Origin: Linyphia triangularis
Lineage: Eukaryota; Arthropoda; Arachnida; Araneae; Linyphiidae
NCBI GenBank assembly: GCA_963978545.1
Contig: OZ021722.1
Span: 35,667,365 to 35,731,364 of the forward strand
DNA: 64,000 bases
Direction: 5' to 3'
Part shown: piece by piece, positions 49,195 through 62,327 of the stretch
Position numbering within the stretch: position 1 is the first letter of the stretch
Layout of the letters: every line of letters starts with the position of its first letter
Program-made: the position numbers and the translations under genes
Notes under the pieces: generated by a model
Database searches by the model: none
What the model was told of the DNA's origin: nothing
What the model saw: only the letters and a program-made list of their open reading frames with translations

Positions 49195-51070
49195 CGTAAT
49201 GAACTTACATTCGTTTCTGAGCATTTTTAAATTTGAAATAAATATCAAATTTTTTAATTAAATAAATTAATTTATGCTGATCTTATAGGATCTATAAGGA
49301 AATGTAGAGAAAAATATTTGTTTAAATCGATGATCTAAATTTCTACAAACTACGCGAGAGAAAATCTAACTTTATTACAAAATCTTGTAAGTAATATATC
49401 TCAAAATTTTTATTGACATCATATCATAGGCCACAATTTTCGAACATTGATTTCCTTTTTAAATATAAAAGTGCGTTTCATAAATATCAGAATATATTTA
49501 AATTTACTATAGCACTTTACTATAATTGAAATAAATTAAATTCGTTGTTTTTATTTATTCGATAACACTCATACTGCTGTGTTATCGAACTCTTGTTATT
49601 ATAACATCCAAGTTCACCAAAGAAAGTGTTCTCCAAATATAAGTAGATGATTGTTCAAATTATTTATTTTAAAATCATAGAGAGTTGGAAAACAATGATA
49701 TCATTTTTAAACGCCAACAATATTTAAGAGAAAATAAATATGCAAGGAAATGTAAATATTTACAAAATTTGTATTAAAAGAACTACAAATCAATCGAAGT
49801 ACACGTAATTCCTTTCACTGTTACTGAATTATTAAACAAGAATTTAAAAAGATTTTCTATTTCTCTCACTCAAAATTTTTTATCTTTGCATTAGTAAATA
49901 GAAAATTACATTTTTCGTTTTATTAAAATCCTAGATCTAAAACTTGTCCATACGAAAGTGAATCGCACAGGATATGCGACATCTTTTATTTAACAAACCA
50001 TAGAAATAAATATTTAATTTTCTCATCAAATTTCACAAAGTGTAAAATATTCAAAAGATAGAGTTTTTTTAAAATACATTTATATAAAATTTTGATGTAG
50101 GAGAATTAGCTTTATTTTACTTGTATATATATTTTCAACATCATTATGAAAATTCACTCGATTTTAATTTAAAATGTATGGGAAAATGTATAGAAATAAC
50201 GAGGTTTAGTTGAATAGTTTCTTGATAGAAGAATTGCATAGCATGCTTCTCTGATCTTAGTAGTTGAAAATACAACGAACTACAGAAAAAAATCCCCAGT
50301 GACATTATCATTCTTTTTACTCTACAATGTGTTGTTGTTGAAAAAAGCTTATGCAAAGGCTGTTCTTAGGTCTGTGGTCAACATTTTCAGACAAAACTGA
50401 GAATAATAAATAAACGCATGATAACAAATAAAAAATCATCAAGTTGAAATAAGCTCCAATACCAAAATTCTACTGGAAGATTCTACTAAAAAGTCAATTT
50501 GTGATTGCTTCGTAAATTATTCATGTTACAGACGGAAGGCATATATGAAATTATAGGTCTGAAAGAGATTCGAAGATTTGGAGTAATTCAACAAGAAGGA
50601 AATAAACATTAAATTGAAAGATTGTTTCACAGTAATTATGCGGGAATTTACATATTGGCTGCAAATAGAGATATATTGGAGTATGTATATTTAATAAGAA
50701 GTTTCTTTGCCATGTATTTCACCAAATTCGTCAATGCAATATTTAGTTTTATGTTTATGATAAATCTTCTAAACCTTTATTGTTTTTGTTAAAATGTTTC
50801 ATCAACCTAAACGGGAGGGGGGAGGGGGGTTAGTCACAAACGTTTCCAAATAGTTCATACTTAGTATCTGAACCTGATAAAAATCCATTCAGGCGTGTAA
50901 AATTGGTAGACTTGAAGCGACAATGAAAGTTTGGATCGAACTTGTTTATAAAAATCCAAAAGGTCACATGGGATGTAATTTGAAATTTATATAAAATACT
51001 TTTTTTTTTAATCTAGTGTGTTACTTATACAGTAAAAAAAACCATGTATGAAGACTATAAAATTCTTTGT
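49195..51070. other. AT-rich non-coding stretch
   Basis: No gene seen; a G-rich run at 50815-50828. Confidence 0.5.
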
Positions 51071-51094
51071 TATATCAACTGACAGATACACAAA

Positions 51095-51285
51095 AATAGT
51101 TACGTACGCATTTTCTTTTTGACTGTAGACAAGACAAAAAGTTCTCCAAAAGGATTCCTTCGTTCGTCGAAACGGTCGGCCCGAATGATGCTCGGTCCTC
51201 CGTGTAGCTGAGGTATATCAACGAAAGTTCATGTCGCTGGTCAGAGTCGAACAAGACCTCCAATTGGGGCTGGTTGTTGAACTTT
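51095..51285 (-). CDS. possible exon of unknown protein, minus strand
   Basis: A less AT-rich patch has a minus-strand frame reading KKFNNQPQLEVLFDSDQRHE, LSLIYLSYTEDRASFGPTVS and TNEGILLENFLSCLQSKRK, then TGCGTACGTAAC, a possible donor. Composition and peptide look more protein-like than neighbouring frames. A convincing acceptor is missing and no family is recognised; it could be an exon of a gene elsewhere or a transposon fragment. Confidence 0.3.
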
Positions 51286-51289
51286 TTAT

Positions 51290-52615
51290 AGCCGAAAAAA
51301 GTTTGTCAATGGTCTACATGATAATATGTAAATAACGAAAACTTATCAGACTAACATTATCGTGGTTGAAATTCTTAAACATTGGTTATTGTAAGTATCC
51401 ACAACAGTTATTATAGTAAATTTTAAATAAAATATTTACTGTAATAGAAAAAAAAAATTATTCAAATGTTTTTTAATAATAATTATTCAATATCTACGCT
51501 TTTTTTATGTGCAATCTATTTTCATTATCAAGCTTCATAAGTACTTTTCGTAACTTATTTCTCCTCCAGCCAAGTTTGAAACTGCATATTCACTCTGATA
51601 CCTCTTAAATAGAAACATTATTTTCAAAAATAAGAGCACATTGTTTTCTTATCTGAAATATTAATTCTCAAAAAAAAAGAAATAAAAAAAAAAAAAATAC
51701 TATGTATGTTTCATTTTAACATGCACAATTATTAATTACATATGCTTCATTTCTAGAACCTAGAACAAACATATTGAAATATTTGAATAATCCTATATTG
51801 ATCATATTACGCAAATTCAACTCAAAGTCTGATTTAGAGATTGAAGTACTTGTATTAAGTTCGACTACTTCTTATCTTGGAAATCATTAATTTCAAAATA
51901 TATTGGAATGAATTCAAATTAAATTTAAATGACATTTTATTCCAGGCTCTTTCGTTATACTGAACTATGAATTTCCAAGATATCTCGTAGAAAACTTCTA
52001 TGTGGATTTCCAAAATTGCTACTTTGTAACCTATTCATTGCATTACATTCTTTCTTTGCAATTAATTAATGCAACTCCCTTCAGAACTTTTCACAAAATG
52101 CAGTTTTAAATGACTGGTTGGGGCTTTTGCCAGACTCCTAAGAGATCTCTGATTAACTGAAGAGAAGATCTTAACTACAAATAAAAGAGCAGTTCCTAAT
52201 TTTAGATATATAAGCCATTCAATAATTTAATTTATGAAGACCTTAATTTAAGATCAAAGGCTATAAGGTATTTATTGGTGAAATGTAGAATAGGGGATAA
52301 TCAACGCTTTCGTTAAATCATGATAAGCCATATTGTAGCAGTAAATACTGCGATTATATTCTTTAAGTCATAACTTAATGAGGATTTACAGGTAAAGTAC
52401 ACATACAAAAAAACAAAAAAAAAACACACACACATTAAAGAAATTTTACGTTTAAGTGTTGCAGGTTTAAAAAAGTATCATTATAATTAAAAATTTATAA
52501 TGAATTATGTATACGAAAACAAAAAAGTGTCGATAAATATTTTCTAAGTAAAATAATGATGTTAAAAAAAGTATTAATTATTCAAATACTTTCTTATAAC
52601 CAAATCACACTTTTA
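51290..52615. other. AT-rich non-coding stretch
   Basis: No gene seen. Confidence 0.5.
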
Positions 52616-52619
52616 TTAC

Positions 52620-52920
<301 letters not shown>

Positions 52921-55900
52921 ATAATAATTAGAGCACAGACGTTAACTAAATTGATGATAGCTAATTTTCATTCGTAATATATTCTAAAATTCATGAATTA
53001 GTTGTTTCTATGAAAGCGTATTTTTTCAATGGAAAGCTTTAATGCTACATTTTATAAATATTAAATCATAGCAGATTTTATATCACTACTATAAGAAACT
53101 TGTAAATTTACATTTCTAAACAAAATTAAGGCCCAATAATTTTTTAAATATTTACAATTCTGTTTTTCTTTAAAATAGAAAGTATTTTTTTTTCGTGATT
53201 CGACCTGAAGAATATTTTTTTAACTGTGCATTTCCTACTAAATGGATAAATTAAAATTCTGTAATTTATAAAATTATATACTTATGAAAAGCACAATAAA
53301 ATTTTTATAAGTAAACTTTTTTGTGACAAAACCTTTAATATCTAAGAATTATTGAAATATAGCATAAAGAAATGCATTAATGACTATTTAACATAGTAAA
53401 CAACGAAAAATATATCATAAAATTATAAATTTACTACTATACAAATTTGGATAGATTATAGGATGGGAAATATGACACATGGTACTAAAACGGAAAAATT
53501 TAATTTGTTAACGAATGATTGCAAACATAAAATGAAAGGAATTTATCATGAATTTTTCATCTTTCTTGTATTGCTTTTTTTCCGATATACTACAGTAGAA
53601 TTTTATGTATTATGAAATGTCCACTGTTTTATATTATATTTTAAATGTATATGCATGTAACAATACATATTATGAAATGAATTATGAGATTTAAATATTT
53701 TACTATTTAATTTAAAATTATATTAAAATCACATTTTAAAATGTTATCTATCATTACAAAAAGATGCTCTAATTGTAAAAAAAAAAGTCAACGAGCTTAA
53801 TTTGATTTGCATTTTCTTTTTCTTTTAATCACATTTAAAGCAATAGTTGAAATGCATTTATACAGGACGGTACTGATTTACAAAACAATATAACTTAAGT
53901 GATAAAACTTAATTTAAAATAGAATATTTTTAGTGATATAACGTGTATAAAAAAAGTTAAATAATCATTCTACAAATATTATTAAATGCAGGTTATATAT
54001 GGTTAGAAAAATAAATTTGTATGAATACTGAATGATCGTATTTCTGTTTCACAGCAACAATTATGATTATCTCAATAACTAAAGACTGTGCATTTCGATT
54101 TCTAAAACATCATTTATCACAACTATGCCATTAAGGAACTATTGTAAATTCAAATCTCTTCAGAAATACATTGCATTCATCATAATTAGTGATAATGACT
54201 GTAAAATTAGTAATTAGAATTCAAGTATTTCCTTGTATGGAACGATAATTACTAAGCTATTCAAATTTGTGAATTACGACTTTCTCCTTTATTAGGTTTA
54301 GACAAATGAATATAGGCTTTTGATTCTTTTCTTACATAAAAGAATTGCTTCGAACATAAATTTTCTAACTTAAACGGCATAATTGAAAGTGTTTTACATT
54401 ATGTTTTGTATTATTTGACAGTTTTTTTTTTTTTAAATGCAAACACTTGAGACAAATTCAAAGTTTTTTTTTTTCCAATTATAAATATGCAACAAATTTC
54501 TAGAGTAAATAAATAAGAAAGAAAATTTTATATTAGTAAGGGGTGCTTTCTTAACAAAAGTTGTTAAATAAGCAATCGTGTCCTCAAACATAAACGTTAA
54601 AATTACGTTAGAATTACATTGTCGAGATTACAAAATATGCTTTGGGATTTAAACAATATTTGGCAACTTTCTATTGATCAAAACTAAATACATTTTGAAA
54701 ATATTTTACTTAAGCATTGTTATAGAAAGTATAAAGATTTTTTTATATTAAACTTTGCTTCCTGTTTTAAATTCTTACAGTTTTAAACGTTATTTGGCAA
54801 GTCACAAATCAAAAGAAGTACAAATTGCAATATTCGATGCATTTGTAATGTAGAGGTATGATATATTGCAAATTCTGTTTAGTTAAATTCATTCAAATGA
54901 TTATATTTTATAATGTCACTTTTGATATACATATGAGAGTTCTCTAAAGTCTTTTGAAACTTCTATGCGCAAACATATATTGCCATGAAAGTAATATCTA
55001 GGTATATTAAAGCGGTTATGCACAAGCCGATGAAACTATTTATAACTCTACATATCAGAAAAGTCTAAAAATAGTGCTTCTATATCAAGCTCAACACAGA
55101 ATACTTCAAAATTGCAAATTCAAACGTTTTATAACAGCATCAGTTTAACAGAGAAATAAACCTTACACACATAATATCTTTGAATTGAACGTACACAACG
55201 CTCATTTGTTTGTTCAAGTTTATCAAAGTTGTAAGGTCACGAAAAATCTATCAAATTAAAAAAAATAAATTATTTGCTATTGGATAGGTAAGCTACCAAC
55301 TTCTTGGGTAATATCTTGTTAGTGAATTTTTTGGCTATTGGCGTCTAAATTCTAATTTTGGAATTAAACGCGAACTAAGGAATGCGCGAATTAAAAAATG
55401 AGCGAACTAATATCTAAAAGTTGTGAAAATACCTTTCAAGACTATCGTATTCATATGACACCCTTTCCTAAGAAAACATTGCTGCTCTAATTTGATTGAC
55501 AATTTTCCTGTATCATGTTTAATTTTTGAAGTAGACGTGTTGACTCTTGACTTTGCCAATAAACGGCGTTATATGTTCATCAGATAATGCATGTACACTT
55601 TTCTCTTCTTAGACATAATTTTTATAAATATATTGCTTGTAAATGTTAAAAAGATAACAAAAGGACACGAAAGAGCTTCCTTTTTGATAATAAAATGTAT
55701 TTTTTCCCCTTTTTGATAATGAAATGTATTTATTTTTAATATTTAATGACTTTAAATTTATTATATATTTATTGTATTGTACTATATTTATTTTAAATGG
55801 AATTTAAAAATCAATCACAAAAATTTCCGAATGTAAAATAGGTAAGAATTACCTATATACAGCTATAATAGAGAGAATAAGGTTAATTTTGTATATTCTT

Positions 55901-56849
55901 CAAAGAAATAAAATACGCTTCTGTAATTATATATCGTTTCACAAGTTCTTTATTCTTATTAATTCAATTCTTTGTTTAAGAGTTACCTCGTAATATCCTT
56001 TTAGGTTACCTTATAACTTAAAATTTACGTCTTAATCAAATACACAAAGAAAACATTTTGTTACTAACTCCAAGAGACCCCCTAATTTATTGTACCTACT
56101 AAAGAATGTGTTAAAACAAAGTCAAGAACTTTGTCTTTTGTTTCTTAGAATAAATTGTCTTCTAAGCTTATAGAAATATGTCTGGCGCTTTCAATGAAGG
56201 ACGTCAATATTGACTTTGTTTTTTTTTGGTAGAAAGGAAATTTTAAGGTTTTACAGAAACTTTTGTAAAAGAGACGATAAAATATATTTTTTACCTAGTA
56301 GAATAAAGACAACATTCTAAACGAATACATTGAATTATTTTAAATATTTCCTGTTAAACATATTCATAAGAACACTTGTAAGTATTTTACCTATATTAAA
56401 ATTTATTAACAAACAATTATATAAAATACAATAATACAGGATTTCACTAATGATTTAATTTTATATGTACTTGAAATATATTGCTACCATGGACAGGACT
56501 ATTTTGCTATTCGATGTACTAGGATATTAAAATTAATTGGATATTAGATGTATTGGATGTTTAAGATATGATTACTTGTCATTTAAAAGTAATCGGATAT
56601 GTAATTAAAAATTACTCACAATCATATGTACTGTCATATTCTTTTCTTTCTATCATGTGAGTAACAAGGTAGATTAAGCATCTGCTGTCTAACCAGCTGC
56701 AACTTTTATATTTTTGAATAACTGAGAAAATTTCTTATACTCAATACAAAGTTTTCTGGCTTACATTGACAAAAGTTAAGCGTTGTGAGGTAACATTTGA
56801 TTAATCAGATTTTAATATCTGCCTTTTTAACGCTTTTGTTTTGAACCAC
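52921..56849. other. AT-rich non-coding stretch
   Basis: No open frame of note, no repeat recognised apart from homopolymers. Confidence 0.55.
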
Positions 56850-57784
56850 CATGGCCGGCGCTAGGGGGAAGCAAGACGGGCCCCTGCCCGAAGAAGCAAC
56901 CTTAGGAGGAGGCAAATGGGCTGTAAAATTAACTAATTTGTGAAGAAAATTATTAAACTAAGATTCATTTGAATACTTATGAAAAATTAATAGGTGGAAA
57001 TTTAATAAAATGTGATTTAAATATGGTTTACAAACTTTTAAGCATAGGTACCTAGTACTCACTTAAAAATCTCCATGCATGAGAACGACGTAAGAAGGTG
57101 GAGGTATGTAGTTTTTTAAGAAAAAACACGTTTTGAAAGATTAGTAGAGTTTTCGTATATCAAAGACCAAATCCAAAAACGAACCAAAAATACAGAGCAA
57201 TATCGATAAAATATCAAAATATTTCAAGGAAACCGTTCACAAGCATAATAAACTTCCGCTTAAAAATGGCTTAACAATGCATAAAATAAAAAATGACTCT
57301 TTTGTTATAATTTAAAGAAATGGACACTCATACAAAGTGCTGTTGTTTTAATTTGTCGGAACATGTATGGGGTTGCAAAAAACCAGTCACGACAAGTTGT
57401 GACACGATTTTTATTGTTTGAATAGTTTTTATATATATTTAATTTAATTTGGCGATGAGCTATTTAAATATTATTTTTTTAAGTATGTTATCTTGAAATT
57501 TTGACTTTTGATCGAACACGTCGATTTTGTTTTGAATGAAGTCCCTTTTCTTTTTAGTGAGTGCAAGAGCCGCCACTGATATTTTTTTAGTTCCGAATGG
57601 CAATCTTAAAAAGTTTCGGGTTCAAATAAAAAAAATTTCACCTAGTGAATGACGACACACACAATGAGTCAAATATACTTCTGGTGAGAAAAAAACACTT
57701 TTAAGTTTAACTGTATTTTAAAATCCTTTACATTAACTTCCCTTTTGTATGTATGTTTGTTTTTCGATGGAAGTGGAATCTGAG

Positions 57785-57985
57785 GAGGCCTAATTAACCC
57801 TTTTGCCGTCATCTAATCGGGCTAAAACTTGGCAGATACGTTCGATGCTGATGACAATGCATTCTATAAATTTTGGGGCAGTCACTGCCACTAAAAGGTC
57901 ACTTTTAAGGAATACTAGTAGCCGTCAACTTGCTAGTTGTATACTAGTATACAACTTGCCGTCATTCAATCGCATTAAAATCAGT
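57785..57985 (-). repeat. inverted copy of the 43.8-kb repeat family
   Basis: The reverse complement of 57787-57840 contains TCTGCCAAGTTTTAGCCCGA, then GGCAAAAGGGTTAATTAGG, parallel to TCCGCCAAGTTTTAACTCG and GCAAATGGGTTAATTAACC at 43838-43890. A second GCCGTCATTCAATCG motif at 57958 suggests another unit. The 76-codon frame at 57803-58033 lies in this repeat and is not a gene. Confidence 0.65.
57935..57956. repeat. 22-bp perfect palindrome
   Basis: AGTTGTATAC followed by TAGTATACAACT, with its centre in ACTAGT, equals its own reverse complement over 22 bp. Confidence 0.95.
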
Positions 57986-58569
57986 CCCTTGTTGAAACAC
58001 TTTTCTGTAGCCAAATTTTTTTTTTATAAATAAATAATAAAACTACTTTAATTAGAATAAATAAATGACATTTGGATGACGTTCACGCTCATTTTAAATA
58101 AATAAATTTTGAAACACTGTTTGCCGCTAATAGAAATGTTTTTGATATCAGAGCTGTGTTAATGAATATAAAAATTGACAATGCATATAAAGGATTTTTT
58201 AAAAACTCTGTTTTTATGGGTTATGTTATTAATAATTAGGCTTTTATTTTTAGTGGTTCTATAATTTGTTTTACTATATTTTTAAAAAATGCATTTTATA
58301 ATTATATACTAGATTTGTGTTTTTTCTTTTATTCTGTGCAACCTTAATTCCAATTTACTGCCAATACCATAAATCAAGAAAGTGGTATTTTTGTCAAATC
58401 AACAATTTTAATACCAATTTCAACATTTTTAATACCATTCTTTTTGTCACGTTTTATTTTACTACTTAGCGCGGGAAGAGCTTAGGTTATCTCTTTTAAT
58501 TTCTTTTAAAAAGAGGCACCATTTACCTTTTTGTCCTGGGCGGCAAAACTGCTAGCTCCAGTCCTGGAA

Positions 58570-60200
58570 CCATTTTTTTTTTTTTTTAATGTTTGAAGAA
58601 TTGTTTAATGAATGGGTCATGTCATTACCCTGAATTCTCTAAGGAATGAAAAATTCTGAAATAGGTCCTCTCTGACAATTTTGTAAAAGAATGATTTTAG
58701 CTATTTTTATTTTTATGTTTGTTAACTATAAAAAATCTACATTGGTTATTTTTAGTGTCACTTATAAATGTATGCAAACCTATATAAAAATAAAACTGAG
58801 CTGTTCGTACTTCTAAATCTTATACAAATCCACAGTTTTGCGCCTAGAGGTACGAAATTCATTACATAGAAGCTTTAGTACTTGGAGATAGTAGAGAACA
58901 ACTTTTAAATTCGATTAAAAGTTGCGTTCATTAAAATTGAATGACATGAAAAAAAGTTCTTGGTTTAGCACCGATATTTTTTTATTACATCAGAATGAAA
59001 CCAAAAGTAATTTTAATGTATACCCCTTATCTTTCTTATTATTTTTATGCATTACAATCATCTGTTCGATAAGCAGTTCGAATTTTATTATAATATTTCG
59101 ATATATTTACAGTTACTCGATACATTAAACAACTTCCACGCATGTGCAGTTTTAACCCAATGACGGTCAAGAGAATGGACAAAATTCTACAGTTGTTTTC
59201 CCTGTAATAATTTTTAAATTATATATCTAATTCAAATATATAATTTTTTAAAATTATATTTTATTCATTTGTTTTAGATAGGTTATAAACTATCATCCTA
59301 ATAAAAATATTTAAAAAATATTTTATTTAAAATTTTATTTATAAATTTAAAAATGTTGTGTAATGCTAGAAAAACTGAGGATAAAATGAGCATATATACG
59401 TGCATGACTACCAGTTGGTTAAAGCATTGTTTTTTTAAGCATCGTTTTGGTTTTCTAGGTTTGAAATTTGTCCTGTTTTTGTTTATATTTTGTGTTGTCG
59501 TCAAAGATGTATTATGCTCAGCGGGTATTGACATTTTGATTTTAATTAAGGAGTATTAATAACATTTGAACAAAACAAATTTGTTAAATTCCTTTGTATT
59601 TTATTAGCAAATATCTTCTACATTACAGTTGTCAAAAATATATAACATCTAAAAGTTCGGTTAACAGCATATTATACCTCTATACGTTTGTGCCGTTATG
59701 AGATGTTTTCGGTCGGATTTTGGTCATTTTAATAAATCTATTATAACTTTTTTTCTGGGATGTGTCCATTACAAGATCAAATATAAGAAGGCCATCTAAT
59801 GTGAAATACCTACGTATATCATTAGGTGTGTAGTGTGGCCACAGTACCAGTATTGGTACTATAACGTTATATCCATGCCACTTGGCGATAATTTTTCAGT
59901 TGGTGAACAATTTGGTAGATAACACTATCGTTTCAATGCCTGTCAATTTTTCTCTTAATTCATATTTTGTTTTATTTAAAAGCAAAATTTATGAACTGGT
60001 ACAATATATTTTTATGATTATTTTTAAAACAGAGGCTAGAGCTGCACTATAGACACTAGGCATATTTTGATATTATTTCTGTGTTTACAAAATTTTAAAT
60101 GGTTAAATTTTTCTAGCTGGATTAGTTAAAAGTATGAATCTAACTTCATTTAATGTGAGTGAATCAAAATATACATAGATTCTTGCATAGCAAAGGATTA
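58570..60200. other. AT-rich non-coding stretch
   Basis: Overlapping chance frames at 59298-59559 on both strands; no domain seen. Confidence 0.5.
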
Positions 60201-60225
60201 TTTAGACTCAATTTGACTACATCAC

Positions 60226-60598
60226 TTGCAGCTTCAATTGCAGATTCGCCAAAGATTATTGAAATTCACAGAAAACTTTCAAATCATTTCGACATTTGCT
60301 AATATGCCGTCAAAGAGAAGAATGAATATAAATGGGAAGTATCGAGCATCTGCCTCCCAGAGAGCTAGGGCATCACCACTGCAAAAACAGCATCTACTGG
60401 GGATCCAGCGTGCTATTACAGAATGAACAAAAGCATGCATCTGTTACAGTACATTGGAAGCTGATCACCAACAACAATCAATCCGAGGAAATTCCGAGTC
60501 TATGTAACGCAGAACCGATAGATTATAATTCTTCCATTCAATTATTATCAAGGAATGGAAAGGCGATTTATGTAGTAGAACAATTAGCATATGTTTAA
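60226..60598 (+). pseudogene. less AT-rich patch with two overlapping frames, unidentified
   Basis: Two + strand frames overlap: one ending MPSKRRMNINGKYRASASQR...GIQRAITE (60304-60426) and one of 88 codons (60332-60598) containing HWKLITNNNQSEEIPSLCN. Base composition is more protein-like than the flanks and the frames could be joined by a single shift near 60400, which would suit a dead transposon or retroelement protein. No family recognised. Confidence 0.25.
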
Positions 60599-60619
60599 AA
60601 GTTGGTTCAATACATTTGA

Positions 60620-61065
60620 TTTTAGTTTTGTACTAAACATAACACTGATATTAAATATTTAAAATCTATTGTGCCATGCAATTCTGAAAGAATTAATTAT
60701 ATAAGATAATTTTTAAGAAAACATCAGTAACTTGGAATAATTAACTGTATTTTAATATGAATTTATCAATTTCGTATGATTTCCATTGGTTATATTAAAG
60801 CCTATATTCACACACCCACATAAGTATCTGTTCGATGATTACATACATTTGAATGTGGACACCAACCTCACTTATGTACATAGAAACCACTATTACACTT
60901 ACGAAATGAGGATGCAACCCACACTTACAAAATTGTTTTTATCACACAATTTGTTATAAAAAAAGTGTATACAAGTTCTTTTCATATCCCGCCCCCCCCC
61001 CCCAAAAAAAAAGTAACATTAATACAATCAGTAACTTATAACCCAATCGCACAACAACTTTGACT
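60620..61065. other. AT-rich non-coding stretch
   Basis: Contains a C/A homopolymer pair at about 60990-61011. No gene. Confidence 0.45.
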
Positions 61066-61070
61066 ATTAT

Positions 61071-61370
61071 CAGCTGATATTGGCCGATCCGAAGTAGAAC
61101 GTTGTAAATCGGCCGTTGAATATTGATTTTGGCCAATATCGCCTGATACTGGATGAAATATACTAGATGTTTTGAAATGTTGATGCACAGTTTTGAAATT
61201 GAAATAATTCATTTATAAGAAAGAATGCAGAGTAAAAACTATGGTTTGTGATATTTTTGACGTGTTTATTTTTTAAAAAAAAATCGTGTATTTTGGAACG
61301 ATTCTCGAATTTTGACTTGAATTGGCCAATTTTCCGAAACCCCAGTTTCCGATATTGGCTAATACTGCTG
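61071..61370. mobile_element. possible short inverted-repeat element
   Basis: CAGCTGATATTGGCCGAT at 61071 and, on the reverse strand from 61370, CAGCAGTATTAGCCAATATC are similar, and related CCAATATCGCCTGATACTGG lies inside. The ends start with CAG as in hAT elements, but the flanking 8 bp do not match well. Tentative. Confidence 0.25.
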
Positions 61371-61379
61371 TACTACCTG

Positions 61380-62284
61380 GGAATTTATCAAAATTCGTAG
61401 TAAAGTTAAATATTTTAAATTTCAAATTAATGCTATAGTCATATAAGCGTTAAATTACTGTTATGTATCACAAACATACATAACAAGTTCGTATTATCTG
61501 TTAAATGTACTTCGGATAATTATGACTAACATTTGTAAATCTCAATTCAATATATAAGAAATAAATTTAATAAGCATGCGTCTAATAAATAAGTACGTTT
61601 AATATACACGTCTAATATACAAACCTTTAAGAATCACTTGTGATGAAAATAAACAATTAGTGATGAACGGTGACATTCAAACATCGTTAGATACCTAAAA
61701 TATTGAAATTAATTTATTAAAATGAAATTCAATAAAAGCTCCTAAGAAAATATGTAATTTAATCATAATTTGGTGGATTTTTCAATGGCAACCTAAATTG
61801 TTTTTCTGACTCCTTAGAATATTTAAAATAAATTATATTACTGAAGTTTACTAATTACGACTTTCAAGCTATTCACGTTTAAACTTTTTATTATTGTGTA
61901 TTTAATTTGTTTAGTAAATGTTTAAGTATTGTCCTTCATCAAATTTTTACGATGTTTGCACTTCTAATAGTCTTCTAAACACTTTAAGCAATCATCATAC
62001 TATTGAATTTAATACTGGAAATATATTTCTTACGCTGAAAACTAATAACAGCCAGTTTCTTTTCCTTGCTATTGAGTTTGAGGAATGAATCTACTCCTTT
62101 GCTTCTTTGTGAGATAAAAAAAGGTACACAAAGGGTTATTGATCTTGTGTCTTTTTTATACTAAAAACTTACTAGAAGACTACTTTTATGTCTGAGAATA
62201 GTGTGTATTCTTTGAAACAGTAGGTTTAGAAAGAAATAAAAAAACTTCAAAAAATTTATAGTGTTTTTTTTCCGATTGCTATAT

Positions 62285-62327
<43 letters not shown>

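Larger units (their letters stand above)
56850..58566. mobile_element. probable degenerate hAT-like element
   Basis: The left end CATGGCCGGCGCTAG and the reverse complement of the right end, CAGGACTGGAGCTAG, match at 11 of 15 positions and begin with CA, as hAT ends do. Both are followed by G/C-rich subterminal sequence (GACGGGCCCCTGCCC; GCCGCCCAGGAC). GAACCA occurs just outside each end but offset by one base, so the target duplication is imperfect. No transposase is seen. A repeat related to 43.8 kb lies inside. Confidence 0.45.
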
